Translations under genes and position numbers: made by a program | The notes under the pieces: model-generated | What the model was told of the DNA's origin: nothing | Databases searched by the model: none | The model's input: the letters and a program-made list of their open reading frames with translations, nothing else | Source of the DNA: Nematopogon swammerdamellus | Taxonomy: Eukaryota > Arthropoda > Insecta > Lepidoptera > Adelidae | Assembly (NCBI GenBank): GCA_946902875.1 | Contig: OX336351.1 | Location: 1,860,001 to 1,924,000 of the forward strand | Reading direction: 5' to 3' | Length of the DNA stretch: 64,000 nucleotides | In this document: positions 8,994-19,547 of the stretch, in pieces | How positions within the stretch are numbered: the first letter of the stretch is position 1 | How the letters are laid out: each line of letters starts with the position of its first letter

Positions 8994-11900
8994 ATGCCTC
9001 GGTCATACATAAACTTTGGGGCGGCAGACTCATCGCATCGTCTGTCCTCTCCAGTTGGCCAGGTCTCGGTCGGTGATGCAGTGACATGAAAAGAAATACA
9101 TTGGTTCAATAATACTGTCATCATAGAAAACATATTTACGATATATTTGGACGGGGCTCTGTGTAAAAAATAGACCACCATAAAGTTCAATAATAACAAT
9201 AGCCCGGCGGGCGTCAGTGCTGCAGGTTAAGATAGAAGATATTGGTTTCTATCGTAGTGATCTGTGCCCATCAGTAGACAGCATTAGATCGCTGATGTGT
9301 TCAAACTTCAAAACAAAGAGAAAACCAAACGTTTATTGAAACGATTTACTCACAGCGTAATGCAGAAGAACTGCATAGTTCCGTTACGACGTGTCGGAAA
9401 GATCTCGCCTATGAGCAGCTCGTTTATGGGCATTACTAGCCGCAGAATGTCAGTTCTCGAGATGGTACCGTCATTCTCTTCAAGCAATAGTGTAGCGAGC
9501 TCGCTTCTTAAGTATCTCTTCGGTGAGGTGTCATGATGAAAATTATCTTTCTTAAGCGGACCATTCATAATTCGATTCCATATATTCTTGGCGCGCCGGT
9601 GAGATGGCGCTCCACTGGATGGCCAGCTTGCTTAGCCAGTTTAGTCGGGGCGGTTGTCTCCAACTTGTTTCAGTCAATCTGTCAAGATGTTCTGTCAACC
9701 GTCGAAATGGGACCAACATAGAGTCAGCGGCCCAGCTTGCGGATAACTCAGAGATGTGAAGAGAGTCGACTCCACTGCTATTTCAATGCAATGTGAAATC
9801 GATGTCCGTGGAGCAGACTCCAGCCAGTGTAGGTTAATGCGTCGGACGGAAGGTTGGTGGTGAGCTAACCGGGTGTTCGGTAGATTACCCGGTGGCGGTA
9901 GGCACGGCCTTCGTCGTCGAACTTTACAGTTCTTGCAGTGCCTGACAACGCACTCAATGTATTCTTCAATCGCAGTATTTCAGCAACTTTAATTCATGAG
10001 ACGGTGCAATATTTCTCGCGATATCAACTCGAGTACTCGTATGTAGGTAGAGTTTGCAGGAATTGCCATCCTCATCCACATCGGTGTCGGTCGGCACAGC
10101 TTGGCCAGCGAGTCGTAACACGTCGAATTCGTCAAGGTGCTAAGCGTGTCTCATCTCATTGCATCTGTGAGCTGGTTCAATAGGATTGCCTCGTTGCGGC
10201 TTCCGACGCTTCCGCCCCACCACCTCACCGCACTCTGTTACGGCAAGGTTGCGCTCGGGTGGAGGTAACGTCACCATTATTCGCTAGTTTAGGCTCATCT
10301 CGCTCTAGCATGCTAGTGTGGGGAATTTCCCCCCTTTCGGCCATCACCGTTTCCACCTCACCACCACTCGTTGCGGTGAGGTTGCGCTCGGGTAAGGGAT
10401 CATCCCGAGCTTGTCCCACTACTCAGGTGGTCTTTCGTCACTCCGCCGCAATCAGACGCGGAAGGGCAGTGCTGTTTCTTCCATGTCTATCTGATTCTTA
10501 ATGTGATGTAGTGGCGTCGGTTTTAGAGTTGCGCACCCTTTTCTTCAAATTGCTTCAGTCTTGGGCACCCACTTTCACACACGTGTCTAGGTCACCGCTT
10601 GTAGTGCGTGCAAGTACGCCCAAATTGGAGGATCATCTTGTGTCGATAGTACGGTGTGCGGTGTAGCAGCTCGCACAGCAAACTCGTTTCTCAGTTTCCA
10701 AACGTAGATCTTGTGGTAGAGGGAATTTCTCGTAGGCCCCTCCCCTGGGTTTTGCGTCTCGTCAGACCAAAACCATCAAAGTGTCGTGTCAAAGCTCTGC
10801 TTTCAAGGATCAATTCGGCAAATTCTTCTATATATATCGCCAGTGATACGGGTTCACATGTTTCCGTCTATTCGCTACGCCGTGTACCACGAGTGGTTTA
10901 GTGGTGCAATGCGTCCAGTTCTAAAACAGTTTCGGCTTTCTCCAGTATATGGTTGCTGCTCGTAGGTTATTCAATGCCAGTCCAGCTTCAATGCATTTGA
11001 ATAGCATTACTAATATAATTTATTGGAGTTGCAGGCCGTTGCTCTCCCAGCTTTGCGTCATCCAGATCGTAATTGGTAGTAGAAATGGTTACTTGGGTTT
11101 TGCTGGATACAAAATGCTGTCTTAGGTGGCATTGACATGTGGTACGTGTGCAACAGTACCTACCCCACAGATGGCTCAGCTTTACTGTACGAGTTGTTCT
11201 GATAATTCTGTAGTCACCTCAGGACCCGGTGCAATGTAGGCAACGCAATTGGCATCGAATTCTTGTTAGCGTGGCAGCTAGTCCATGTCGTGTAGAATTC
11301 GCGGGTGCGCCTCTCGTTCTATGCGAACACATTTCTCCACAAACGTTGTTCCACTAGCACTCCCAAATGGATCTCAAAACCCAAGAAGGGCATCAATATG
11401 TATTGGCATGATGGACCTCAACTATCATTCGCTGTTGTTGAGCCGGTTTCAGGTTGCCCGATGTAATTTTCAGTGGGACTTGGTGTAAGTCGAAGTTTAT
11501 CGTCAGCTTGACGCGGTGAGTGCGCTATAGATCGGCTGGTCTATCGCTCGTTCAGCCGCAGATTTCAAATCGTTTGGTGCGTGCGCCGCAGTCAGTCCGA
11601 AGACAAAATATATCTCTTTATTATACTCAATAAGGCTTCCCACAGTCAGAATGTATGCCTCTGTTCAATGTAATCGGTTCTGGTTCATTTCGTGCTTCGT
11701 GTATGAATGTCGGTGGCCATTGTTACCTTGGTCACGCCAATTATTCGCTGCAACATTTTCAACTTCCCAATGTCATCTTTTGTCATCACAAACCGACTTA
11801 AATCGTCTAAGGTGGTGTTCTGTGATAGGAACAGCGAGAGCCAATGGTGATCGCGCAGAAATAGTGTAGCACTCGAGTTCACTGAACCCTTATTTCAGCT

Positions 11901-12397
11901 ACTCTCATAGGCCAGTTGTCGTGAGCCAACATAATGTCAATCTGTGTCTTCACACAGAAGGGTGTCTAAAGCACGGCGATAATCAGCGGGATGGTTCTGT
12001 ATGTTTTACTTCATTTATGGTAAGCCGTGCCTCGATTTTGAGCCTTTTATTCCAATTATGTTAGTGGCAGCGATTTCCTTCAGCGTAATAAAGTATGCTT
12101 CCTTTATTCGGCATCGCGAAGAGTCACCATCGGGTGACTTTGACTTGACACTCCTCTGGTACATATGTCTGCTACATCTCCCAACGCAAGTGACCGAAGC
12201 AGGGTCAATCTGGTCGATGCGTCGGTGTGGTGAATGTCGCAAGATTTTGCTTGGCAGGGACAATAACTCCTCCTTCTTAAGCTTGTGTCCATCATATCCT
12301 CGCACTATAGGGAGACGAGTCTTCGCTCGGGTGACGACAGCGTCTTCATTATTCCATCTTCTGAGGGGAAAAGTCTTCTTTCTTCAAAAATTGTGTC
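8994..12397 (-). other. Interior of the LTR element, 3' half: no recognisable gene
   Basis: The longest frames are 60-100 codons, on both strands, without known motifs. At 10215-10275 and 10350-10440 there are two dispersed copies of the 'caccacctc...ggtgaggttgcgctcgggt' unit that is tandem at 12.4-12.7 kb. Minus-strand fragments around 11.7-12.3 kb may be decayed pol, but I cannot support this. Confidence 0.5.
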
Positions 12398-12722
12398 CAC
12401 CACCTCGCCGCTTCATGGCGGAACGAGGTTTCGCTCGGGTGGGGAAGTGAACGTTCTTTAAAAACTCTGCCCACCACCTCGCCGCACTACGCCGGGATGA
12501 GGTTTCGCTCGGGTGAGGAGAGAATCCACTTCAGAAACTCCGCCCACCACCTCGCCGCACTACGGCGGGACGAGGTTTCGCTCGGGTGGGCCTTCTTCGG
12601 ACGCCTCCGCCCACCACCTCATCGCAATCGGTTGCGGTGAGGTTGCGCTCGGGTGAGTGGAGGGTCCACCTTCTTTGCCCACCAACTCACTGCGTTCCGC
12701 AGAGGTTTCGCTCGGGTGGGGG
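12398..12722 (+). repeat. Tandem GC-rich hairpin units, five copies, ~70-bp period
   Basis: The word 'ccaccacctc' (or ccaccaactc) recurs at about 12398, 12471, 12543, 12610 and 12678, followed each time by 'gaggtttcgctcgggtg' or 'gaggttgcgctcgggtg'. Each unit folds on itself: CCTCGCCG pairs with CGGCGGGACGAGG, and CCACC pairs with GGGTGG. The spacers between hairpins vary (aaactctgc, cttctttgc). Two related units lie at 10.2-10.45 kb. Confidence 0.8.
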
Positions 12723-14339
12723 ATCTTGTTCAGATCTTGTTATGAAGCATCACGGATGTGTCTTGTTTGATCAGCCTATAGACGTGGCGTGGTCCCACTC
12801 TATCACAGAGGTGCTTAAGACGCTTGTCGGTTGAAGTTTTGGTGACTCGTGATGGCTCCCCTCCGTGTAGCGGCACGGGTCGCACTATGCGAAGCTATGG
12901 CATTCCACTGGGTCGAAGAAATCTGGCTGAACCTCGACCTTTGCACAGATACTCTAGATATGCTCCGGTAGCGCCCGCTCACGTTTGAAATGACGTCGTG
13001 AAAGGACGTCCAGCTGGATCTCCTGTGTGAGCATCTCACGCGCTGAGCAAGGTATGTGGCCGAATCCTTCGACTGCGCTAGCTCACGCATCCTTCAAAGA
13101 AGCTGAGATGGTTTCTGGTCTCCGAGTTCCATTTCTCTGAGTTAACTTCTGGAACTGTTTTGCCTCTGATTCCTCATAAACTGATAAGAGTCGATTCTTC
13201 CTTCAGTGCATCGTATTTGTTCGTGATAGGTGGTGATATACCAATGTCCTGATTTTGTTAGATGTCTTGTAGATGTTAGACGTGTTGTAGATTAGCGTAG
13301 ATACATGTATTTAACTTCGTCGCCTTGCTTCTGCGGCCTCGAACTGAGCAAATCAGAGCCGCAGATGTTCGCGCCAAAAGGCTGGGATGCGGGACCTCAA
13401 GTTAATGTTGTTGACTCGCTCTGATGTGAAGTATAATTTTATATATGTTTTACATATTTGCTCTTGTCGAGGGTCACCAGTTCGGTTTCATATTCGATAT
13501 GTGAAAGAATGAAATGTCTTTCAGTGTAACTCCCCAATTTATGCATGCTCGAGACGACAGCAGTGCTACCGAGTGTAAGGCGCGTACTCCTCGCGGCGCT
13601 TGTATCGCACTTCTATGTGGAGGCTGCTACAAATTAATTGACTCAAACTTAACTCTTCCGGTGTCGTTCCGCGCAAGGCGACAGGCGACAGGTGAGGCGC
13701 AGCCTCCTACTCGCATACGGGTACGAGCAGGATTCGCTCTGGGCGCGCCGTCACATAACATCCGATTTACATTATCTCGTGTGGGCTGTGTGTGTGTGAC
13801 TGGATTACAATGCGTCCAGCGAGACACTGTCTATGACGCTCCATAGTGCTTGGCAAAGTAACTGCACATGACATCAGTGTTCATCCCGTGTTGTTCTGTA
13901 CGATGCGATGGATGAGGCGTAGCCTCCTACTCCCTTAAAGCTGCAAACAGGATGTGCTCCGGGCTTGCCGATGTATAACGGTTGATTTGCATGCCGTGAA
14001 GGAGCCGGCTACATTGTGATACGACGACGTGACGGTGGTACTCACGGTTTTCAACTTGACGTGAATTTCGGTTCCATACGTTGCAACACCGTGCACACGG
14101 GGTCGCTTCACACGATGGGGCGCTGCCTCCCGCTCGCTTATGGATGCGAGCAGAATGTGCTCTGGACGCACCGTCACATATGATCGACTTCTGCAGAGTG
14201 GTAGCGCGGGCAGCATTGTGCTTCGGCAACGGAAGGTGTTCCACAAGTTCCAGTTCTTCTTAGCTATTTCGAAGTAATATGTTCTTGCTTCAGCGAGTCG
14301 GTGTACGTAGTACATACAATTTATGCACGTAGCTCCGGG
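12723..14339 (-). other. Interior of the LTR element, middle part: no recognisable gene
   Basis: Only short frames. At 13.7-14.2 kb a motif with 'gcagcctcc..ctcgcat..gagcag.at' and 'gcgccgtcacat' recurs about three times (13.70, 13.92, 14.12 kb), so a diverged ~200-bp repeat underlies this stretch. Similar three-way plus- and minus-strand frames reflect that repeat, not genes. Confidence 0.45.
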
Positions 14340-15235
14340 GGTGTGTAGGCTCGCTGGAGTGTGTAGGCTCACTGGTGTGTGCAGGTACACAGGTGTGTAT
14401 GGTCACGCAGGTGCAGTGGCGTTCGCACTCGGGCGCATCAGTTCGGGTTTGGCAGCACAGGCAACACTGGCTTGGGCACTTTGGAGTGTAGTACAGCGGT
14501 GTGTAGTAGCGCGGGTGTGTACGGCCACGCAGGGAAAGAGTCACGCGCATGTGGGCGCAAGCATAGCGGCGCGCGCAGGCAGGTGTATGCAGATACGTGA
14601 GTTTACTTACGCAGCCACGCAGGGGCAGCGGTGCGCGCACGCTTGTTGCAACAGCTCGGTTTTGGCGGGGGCAGGTACAGAGTGCAAGGTGCGCAGGTGT
14701 GTGGGGCACGCAGATGTAGCACGCGGCGCTGGCGCAGCGGTGGCGCGGGCACTCAGGTGTGTGTTGGCACGCAGGCGTATGCGTACAGAGGCGCGCGCAC
14801 GCGGGCGCAAGCGCAGCGGTACGGCGCGGGCACACGAGTGTGTGCGGGCAGTCAGGTGTAGCGACGCGCGCGCGCGGGCGCAGCGGCGGCGCGGGCGCAG
14901 CGGCGGCGCGGGCGCAGCGGCGGCGCGGGCGCAGCGGCGGCGCGGGCGCAGCGGCGGCGCGGGCGCAGCGGCGGCGCGGGCGCAGCGGCGGCGCGGGCGC
15001 AGCGGTGACGCGGGCACGCAGGTGTGTGCGGGCACGCAGGTGTGTGCGGGCACGCACGTGCAGAGGCGCGCGCACGCGGGCTCAAGCGCAGCCGTGCGGT
15101 GCAGGCACGCGAGTGTGTGCGGGCACGCAGGTGTGTGTGGGCACGTACATATGTGCGGACACGTATGTGCAGCGGCGCGCACACGTGGGCGCAGCGGCGG
15201 TGCGGGCGCACGGATGTACACGAACACACAGGTAA
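14340..15235 (+). repeat. GC-rich minisatellite region within the LTR element
   Basis: Variants of 'gtgtgtgcgggcacgcagg' and 'gcgcgcacgcgggcgcaagc' fill this block. All six frames are open for long stretches because the repeats lack stops. Translations are Ala/Arg/Pro- or His/Thr/Cys-rich and low complexity. I do not call any of them a protein. Confidence 0.8.
14875..15007 (+). repeat. 17-bp tandem repeat, about eight copies
   Basis: The unit gcgcagcggcggcgcgg recurs with the 'cagcgg' word at 14881, 14898, 14915, 14932, 14949, 14966, 14983 and 15001. The 17-bp period rotates through all frames, which explains the 17-residue repeat seen on both strands (AAAAPAPPLRPRRRCAR on the minus strand). 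Copies are nearly perfect. Confidence 0.9.
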
Positions 15236-15323
15236 GCGCGCGCGCAGGCAAGCTTCGAACTCGGTCACTGTACTATGCATCGCGGCTATTTTTCACTGCC
15301 GAATCGAGTCCACGGCATCGCGG

Positions 15324-15341
15324 ATCCGGCTCGAAGGACCA
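15324..15341 (-). other. Primer-binding site matching tRNA-Tyr 3' end
   Basis: The plus strand atccggctcgaaggacca equals, as far as I recall, the 3' 15 bases plus CCA of insect tRNA-Tyr. On the minus strand TGGTCCTTCGAGCCGGAT therefore lies one base after the end of the 5' LTR, which is the expected priming site. Confidence 0.8.
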
Positions 15342-15342
15342 C

Positions 15343-16457
15343 TGTTAAAAAAGCACTGTTCAGGGATTCATTTCATTTACTCACTGACAAAAGTTCACCC
15401 ATTTATAAGTTCACCTATTCGCCAGAGTTCACACTTATAAAGGTTCGCCTATTCGCTGTCAGCGTTCACCCTTTGCCGGTTCGGTCTCCTCCGGCGAAAC
15501 CGTGACTCAATCTACAGTTCGACTGTTCATCGTGGGAGTGTCAATCGTCTCCTGTGCACGCGTCAACTTGACAATGGTTCTTTAAAACCAAATCACTTGT
15601 TACTGTTTCACTATTTATGCATTATTTATTAAGCACTGTTCTTTGTTCTCAAACTAATCATGTTTGGGGAAGTTTGTGGAGACAAATGAAACTAGCATAC
15701 GGGTTGCCCCGCCACCAATCTTAGTCCCAAGGCCAGGTAACAAGTATTCGCTTGAGTTGTCACTTGTCACTAGTTGTCACTATAAATAGTTCGGTGTCAC
15801 TACCAATTCACGATAGGTATCACGAGTATGTTCTAACGTCGTTTCCGGTTGTCTGCACATAACTGTCACTATGTTTTACTTGTTTCTATTCTCGGTTCCA
15901 TTTTAATCATTATTTTCACTGGAGCGTCACTGTCATGTACGTTTCGTGAGTTCGAGAGCTTCTCTACCGTCGTCTCGGTCCGTTCTGAGGAGCTGTCTGA
16001 ATGGGACTGCCTAATTAAACTATGATCGTCTCGGGGCAGCGAATGTTTACATTATGTGTCCGGGCCGGCGCGAGAGTCGTCACCACGCACATGACCTCGC
16101 GCCCGCCAATAATGAACCCCATTGTTCTATCGCAGCTCGCGTCTCCTAGTCGAGCGGTCCCTAACCTTGACTTAGTATTTCTTCATAACAAATCTATTTT
16201 CGAATACGATGCTCCATATGTTTCTACTCTCGTCATCGTGTGTGCTGATACCTGTATCCTGACCCCAGTTTCAACTTTGATTGGCAGACTAACATATATT
16301 TCCTATAATTTACATTCTAACTTACTCTATTTTTCTACCTACCTATATGAATTACCTGGGCCCAGGTCTTTACCGATAATATGAATATGAAACTATAGTT
16401 CTAGCCTTATTTATTAATTTCGCAGTTTTCTTAATATTATTGTGTCTGTCGCCAACA
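15343..16457 (-). repeat. 5' LTR (right copy on plus strand)
   Basis: 1,115 bp, the partner of 7866-8980 with no difference noticed. Read on the minus strand it begins TGTTGGCGACAG and ends at TTAACA just before the primer site. Confidence 0.9.
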
Positions 16458-16462
16458 ACTAT

Positions 16463-16958
16463 GCAATCAGACGTTATCTCGAGAACTCATAACCTAAGTG
16501 CTCGCGGCTATAGTCATAACTGTAGTGAATTCGTATCTCTATCGATCACAAAATAAAATTTATCATTTAATTTAATTTCATTTCATCTCGTTTCGCCTCG
16601 TCTCGTCTCTTCTCGTCTCATTTCAAATTTAGTGCACCCAGTTGTTGGCGACGTACCCAGTTTGCTTAGAGTAACTCCTCTCATATTTCTTCTCCATGTG
16701 CCGGCGGCTAGGGCGAGCACAGAAACCGCACCCTGAGTTATGCGTTGCGGAAGTAAGAGAGGAAATGAAACGTCCGCGATGGGCGGCGGGTCTCTGAGAC
16801 ATAAAGGTGTCGCTGGCATCTGCCCGCTCCTTGTGTTGCCTCAGCCTCCAGTAGAGCTCGTTCACTAACGCATTTTGCGTCTGTATCGGTTACGGTGGGA
16901 GATTGTATCGATTATCTTTTCAATGAAATGCGCAATCTATCTTTTTAATGGAATGAAT
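16463..16958. other. No gene seen; short ctcgt-type simple repeat
   Basis: The stretch 16560-16622 is an imperfect run of 'ttcatt', 'tcgtctc' and 'cgtctc' words. Frames at 16583-16865 (-) are unrecognised and overlap each other. Confidence 0.45.
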
Positions 16959-17220
16959 ATATAAGGTCTTTCATTAGTAGGTAACGAAACGCTAAGGGGT
17001 GTATGTGTATCATATACTGATCACGTTCCCATACCAATTTATTTTTTTACGATATAAAAAACCTACTCACTCCTCAAATTGAATACGTGAAGTGCGCGTA
17101 TTTCAACTTAATAAGTATGTTTTTATATCGTAAAAAATATAATTGTATGGGAACGTGATCAGTATCTGATACACATACACCCCTTAGCGTATGGTTACCT
17201 ACTATTGAAAGACCTTATAT
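16959..17220. mobile_element. MITE with ~75-bp terminal inverted repeats
   Basis: The left arm 16959-17035 (ataaggtctttcattagtag, gctaaggggtgtatgtgtat, ctgatcacgttcccata) is repeated in reverse complement at about 17148-17220 with only a few mismatches. The ~110-bp centre is non-coding. The outer ends are atataaggtc / gaccttatat, possibly with TA duplication. The superfamily cannot be assigned from sequence alone. Confidence 0.8.
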
Positions 17221-17471
17221 TTATTTGTATGTTGAATAAAACCCCTTTTCAGTTTCATGCACCATGCAGATAATACTGATGCACTAACAATATTTTAAAC
17301 GCAAACAAATAACTAAATAGTTACATAAGTCTTAATGTAAGTAAAACATTAAAAATTAATGTATTAATCAAATGTATCAGCAAATTAATTAAAATTATTT
17401 TTTAATTTAATTCCGCACTACCTTATCCCACAATCCCAGGCATGACTGGTAGGAAATGCAGGTGTTAATAG

Positions 17472-17775
17472 TGGTGCAGACAGTTGACTGTCGTGGTTAA
17501 GCAACGCTGGGCCGGTGGATGGGTGACCGCTCGACTGTTGGAGGCTGGCCGTGGTTCGGATTCCACGTAAAACTGTAGGTCCCTTCCCTTCTTGCTGAAT
17601 GAAACGTCGCTCGAGACGGCTATGCAAATAGTTTTTGTTTTTCTTCCAGTTCAGTTTAGCCGGCACGACCGAAGGGAAGCACTGACATGGCACCTAGTTC
17701 ACCCGTTGTTATGGGCTGACATCACGGATGTTGTAGGTGATGTAGCCAACCGTGTCAGTTTCCATAAAAGAAAAA
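17472..17775 (+). mobile_element. SINE-A1 with the shared core deleted
   Basis: The tRNA-5S composite head is present (gtggtgcagacagttgactg, ttaagcaacgctggg, ggatgggtgaccgctcgac, ggttcggattcc). The copy then jumps from 'cccttcccttctt' straight to 'gctgaatgaaacgtcg', so the ~45-bp 'ttactaggtggtag...ggtaccaccgc' core is missing. Body and tail are intact, ending in an A-rich run. The 5S part has an internal gap (ggccggtggatggg). Confidence 0.75.
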
Positions 17776-17895
17776 TTATAATAATTCCGCCTTTTGTCAC
17801 ATGTTTTATTGTGCAATAAAGTATTTTTTCATTTAATTCTATTTAATACTAATGTTCCTAAATACCTACATGTAATCTAATCAAATAAATGTTTT

Positions 17896-18026
17896 TGCCA
17901 AAATTCACTTTCTAGACTGTGATAAAATTCTCAGTGAGGATTTTTGCATAGCATTTTTAGCCGAAATTCACTTCTTAGACTGCGATTAAATTCTCAGTGA
18001 AGATTTTCGCATAACATTCTCTTATC
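17896..18026 (+). repeat. Two tandem ~66-bp direct repeats
   Basis: The unit 'gccaaaattcactttctaga' ... 'aaattctcagtgaggatttt' ... 'gcatagcatt' is followed at once by a second copy (gccgaaattcacttcttaga ... aaattctcagtgaagatttt ... gcataacatt). Identity is about 85-90 %. Confidence 0.8.
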
Positions 18027-18627
18027 CTCATTTCACAAATACAAATAACTTCACAATATTCTATTACGCTTAAGGCGGTGACAAACGCCAAATACGCAAA
18101 ACATGCAAAAAGTGCGACAAAGAAGGTCCAAAACTGACCAATTGACACACATTCAGAAAATTAAAAAAATACCAACCTATATTTTGGTTCCTTACCAACA
18201 AAGTGCATTGCTGGTTTTTTTAATAATGAGTAAAAGTAAGTAATAAACATAAAATTAAAAATATATAAAAAAAGCATGAATTTTTGAAAATCTGAGTATG
18301 TGTGTATTATTACAATTTTACAATACCACCGATTCAAAGGTCACAAAGCTCTGAGAAAACTCTATTCAATTTGTTTTATTATTTTATCCACGAAAGGAGA
18401 TAAAAATAAAAAACAAAAAACGCCTACATGAAATTATTGACGTAATTCTTCAGTCGGAAGGGTAAAATTTTTGCCTTCGTCAATTTAGCAGGCACTTCAA
18501 TACTAGATACAATTTTAGTTCCGGGCTCGCTTGCTCGCTCCTGCCCTGCTGCGCCCGCGTGTCGGTCGTCATTTCTGTCTTCTGTGTTTGGATCGAATGG
18601 AAAAAAGATAGGTAGGTTAGGTATATT
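18027..18627. other. No gene seen
   Basis: AT-rich sequence without repeats I could match elsewhere in the window. Confidence 0.4.
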
Positions 18628-19010
18628 TGTACCGTGTGGGATGGTAATTTAAAATAATAGCCCCACTGCATCTCTCCCCGTGCATGTCGTAAAAGGCGAC
18701 TGAGGGATTTTTTTATGTAAACTGACACAGTTTGCTATATCACCTATAACATCCGTGATGTCAGCCCATAACACCGGGTGAACTTAGGTGCCATGTCAGT
18801 GCTTCCCTTTGGTCGTGCCGGCTACACTAAACTGGACGGAAAATACAAACTATTTCGGGATATGACTCCCTTCTTTTTTTCCGTCCAGTTCAGTGAAGCC
18901 GGTACGACCGAAGAAAAGCACTGACATAGCACCTACTTCACCAGTTGTTACGAGCTGACATCTCGGATGTTGTATTGTAGGTGATGTTGCCACCGTGTCA
19001 TTTTCCGTAC
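18628..19010 (+). mobile_element. SINE-A2 split by a minus-strand SINE-A, with gggat target duplication
   Basis: A plus-strand A2 head (taccgtgtgggatggtaa, ccccgtgcatgtcgtaaaag, gcgactgagggat) runs to 18708. A minus-strand SINE-A 3' fragment occupies about 18709-18864 (ttttttatgtaaactgacac ... acaaactattt). The A2 then restarts at 'gggatatgactcccttct', so 'gggat' is duplicated. The A2 body that follows starts late, at 'ttttccgtccagttcag', so its core is deleted. Confidence 0.75.
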
Positions 19011-19164
19011 CAGTATACAGTACGACCGTATCAGTAATATCTCTCTTCTGTGGTATCTATCAGTATACGCTCCGGTACGTAACTTGACGGGGCGTTATAC
19101 GCATGGCTTTCGTTGGTATAACCACAGAATAACTAATAGGTACTGTGGTATAACGCTGTCTGCG

Positions 19165-19258
19165 CCTCCCGCGCCTCCACCGCGCCGCCGCCGCCGCCGC
19201 CTCCGCCGCCGCCGCCGCCTCCGCCGCCGCCGCCGCCGTGCCGCCTCCGCACCGCACG
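19165..19258 (+). repeat. (CCG)n-rich microsatellite
   Basis: An imperfect CCG/CCGCCT run. It opens false Arg- and Ala-rich frames on both strands. Confidence 0.85.
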
Positions 19259-19547
19259 CTGCTACTGAGTTACCGCACCGCACCGCACCCCACCGGCCGG
19301 CCGGTACCTATGTTGCTATGATATTTGCCATACATACCTAAATGCCTATCTACCTATTACCTACCTACCTATTTTTATTTTAGTTTTCATCGATAGTCTA
19401 TTTAGAGGTTTATAAAAAGTGGTAAGTACATGAACTAAAATAATTTGGAAGAAATTACAATAAAATGTTATTTAGGTAAAATAATAAAAAATAAAAAATT
19501 AGAATCACGCATCAGTTACATAAGCCACAATCATTTTAATAATTAAA

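Larger units (their letters stand above)
7866..16457 (-). mobile_element. LTR retrotransposon, non-autonomous, BEL/Pao-like, complete with target duplication
   Basis: The element has LTRs at 7866-8980 and 15343-16457. Each starts TGTTA and ends CAACA on the plus strand. The 5-bp duplication ACTAT lies at 7861-7865 and 16458-16462. Orientation is minus: next to the right LTR is a site complementary to a tRNA 3' end, and next to the left LTR is a purine tract when read on the minus strand. The 6,362-bp interior has no open frame long enough for gag-pol and no reverse-transcriptase motif that I could find. One short minus-strand string near 11.88-11.94 kb (QIDIMLAHDNWPM) weakly recalls the segment after the protease of BEL/Pao polyproteins. 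LTR identity implies a recent insertion, so the loss of coding capacity is probably ancestral to this copy. That fits a LARD-type element moved by an autonomous relative. The BEL/Pao assignment is tentative. Confidence 0.85.

Noticed and set aside
14290..15348. Large overlapping ORFs up to 341 codons on both strands
   Set aside because: They are open only because the GC-rich 17-bp and related repeats lack stops; translations are low complexity.
19060..19341. Arg- and Ala-rich ORFs
   Set aside because: Translation of a (CCG)n microsatellite.
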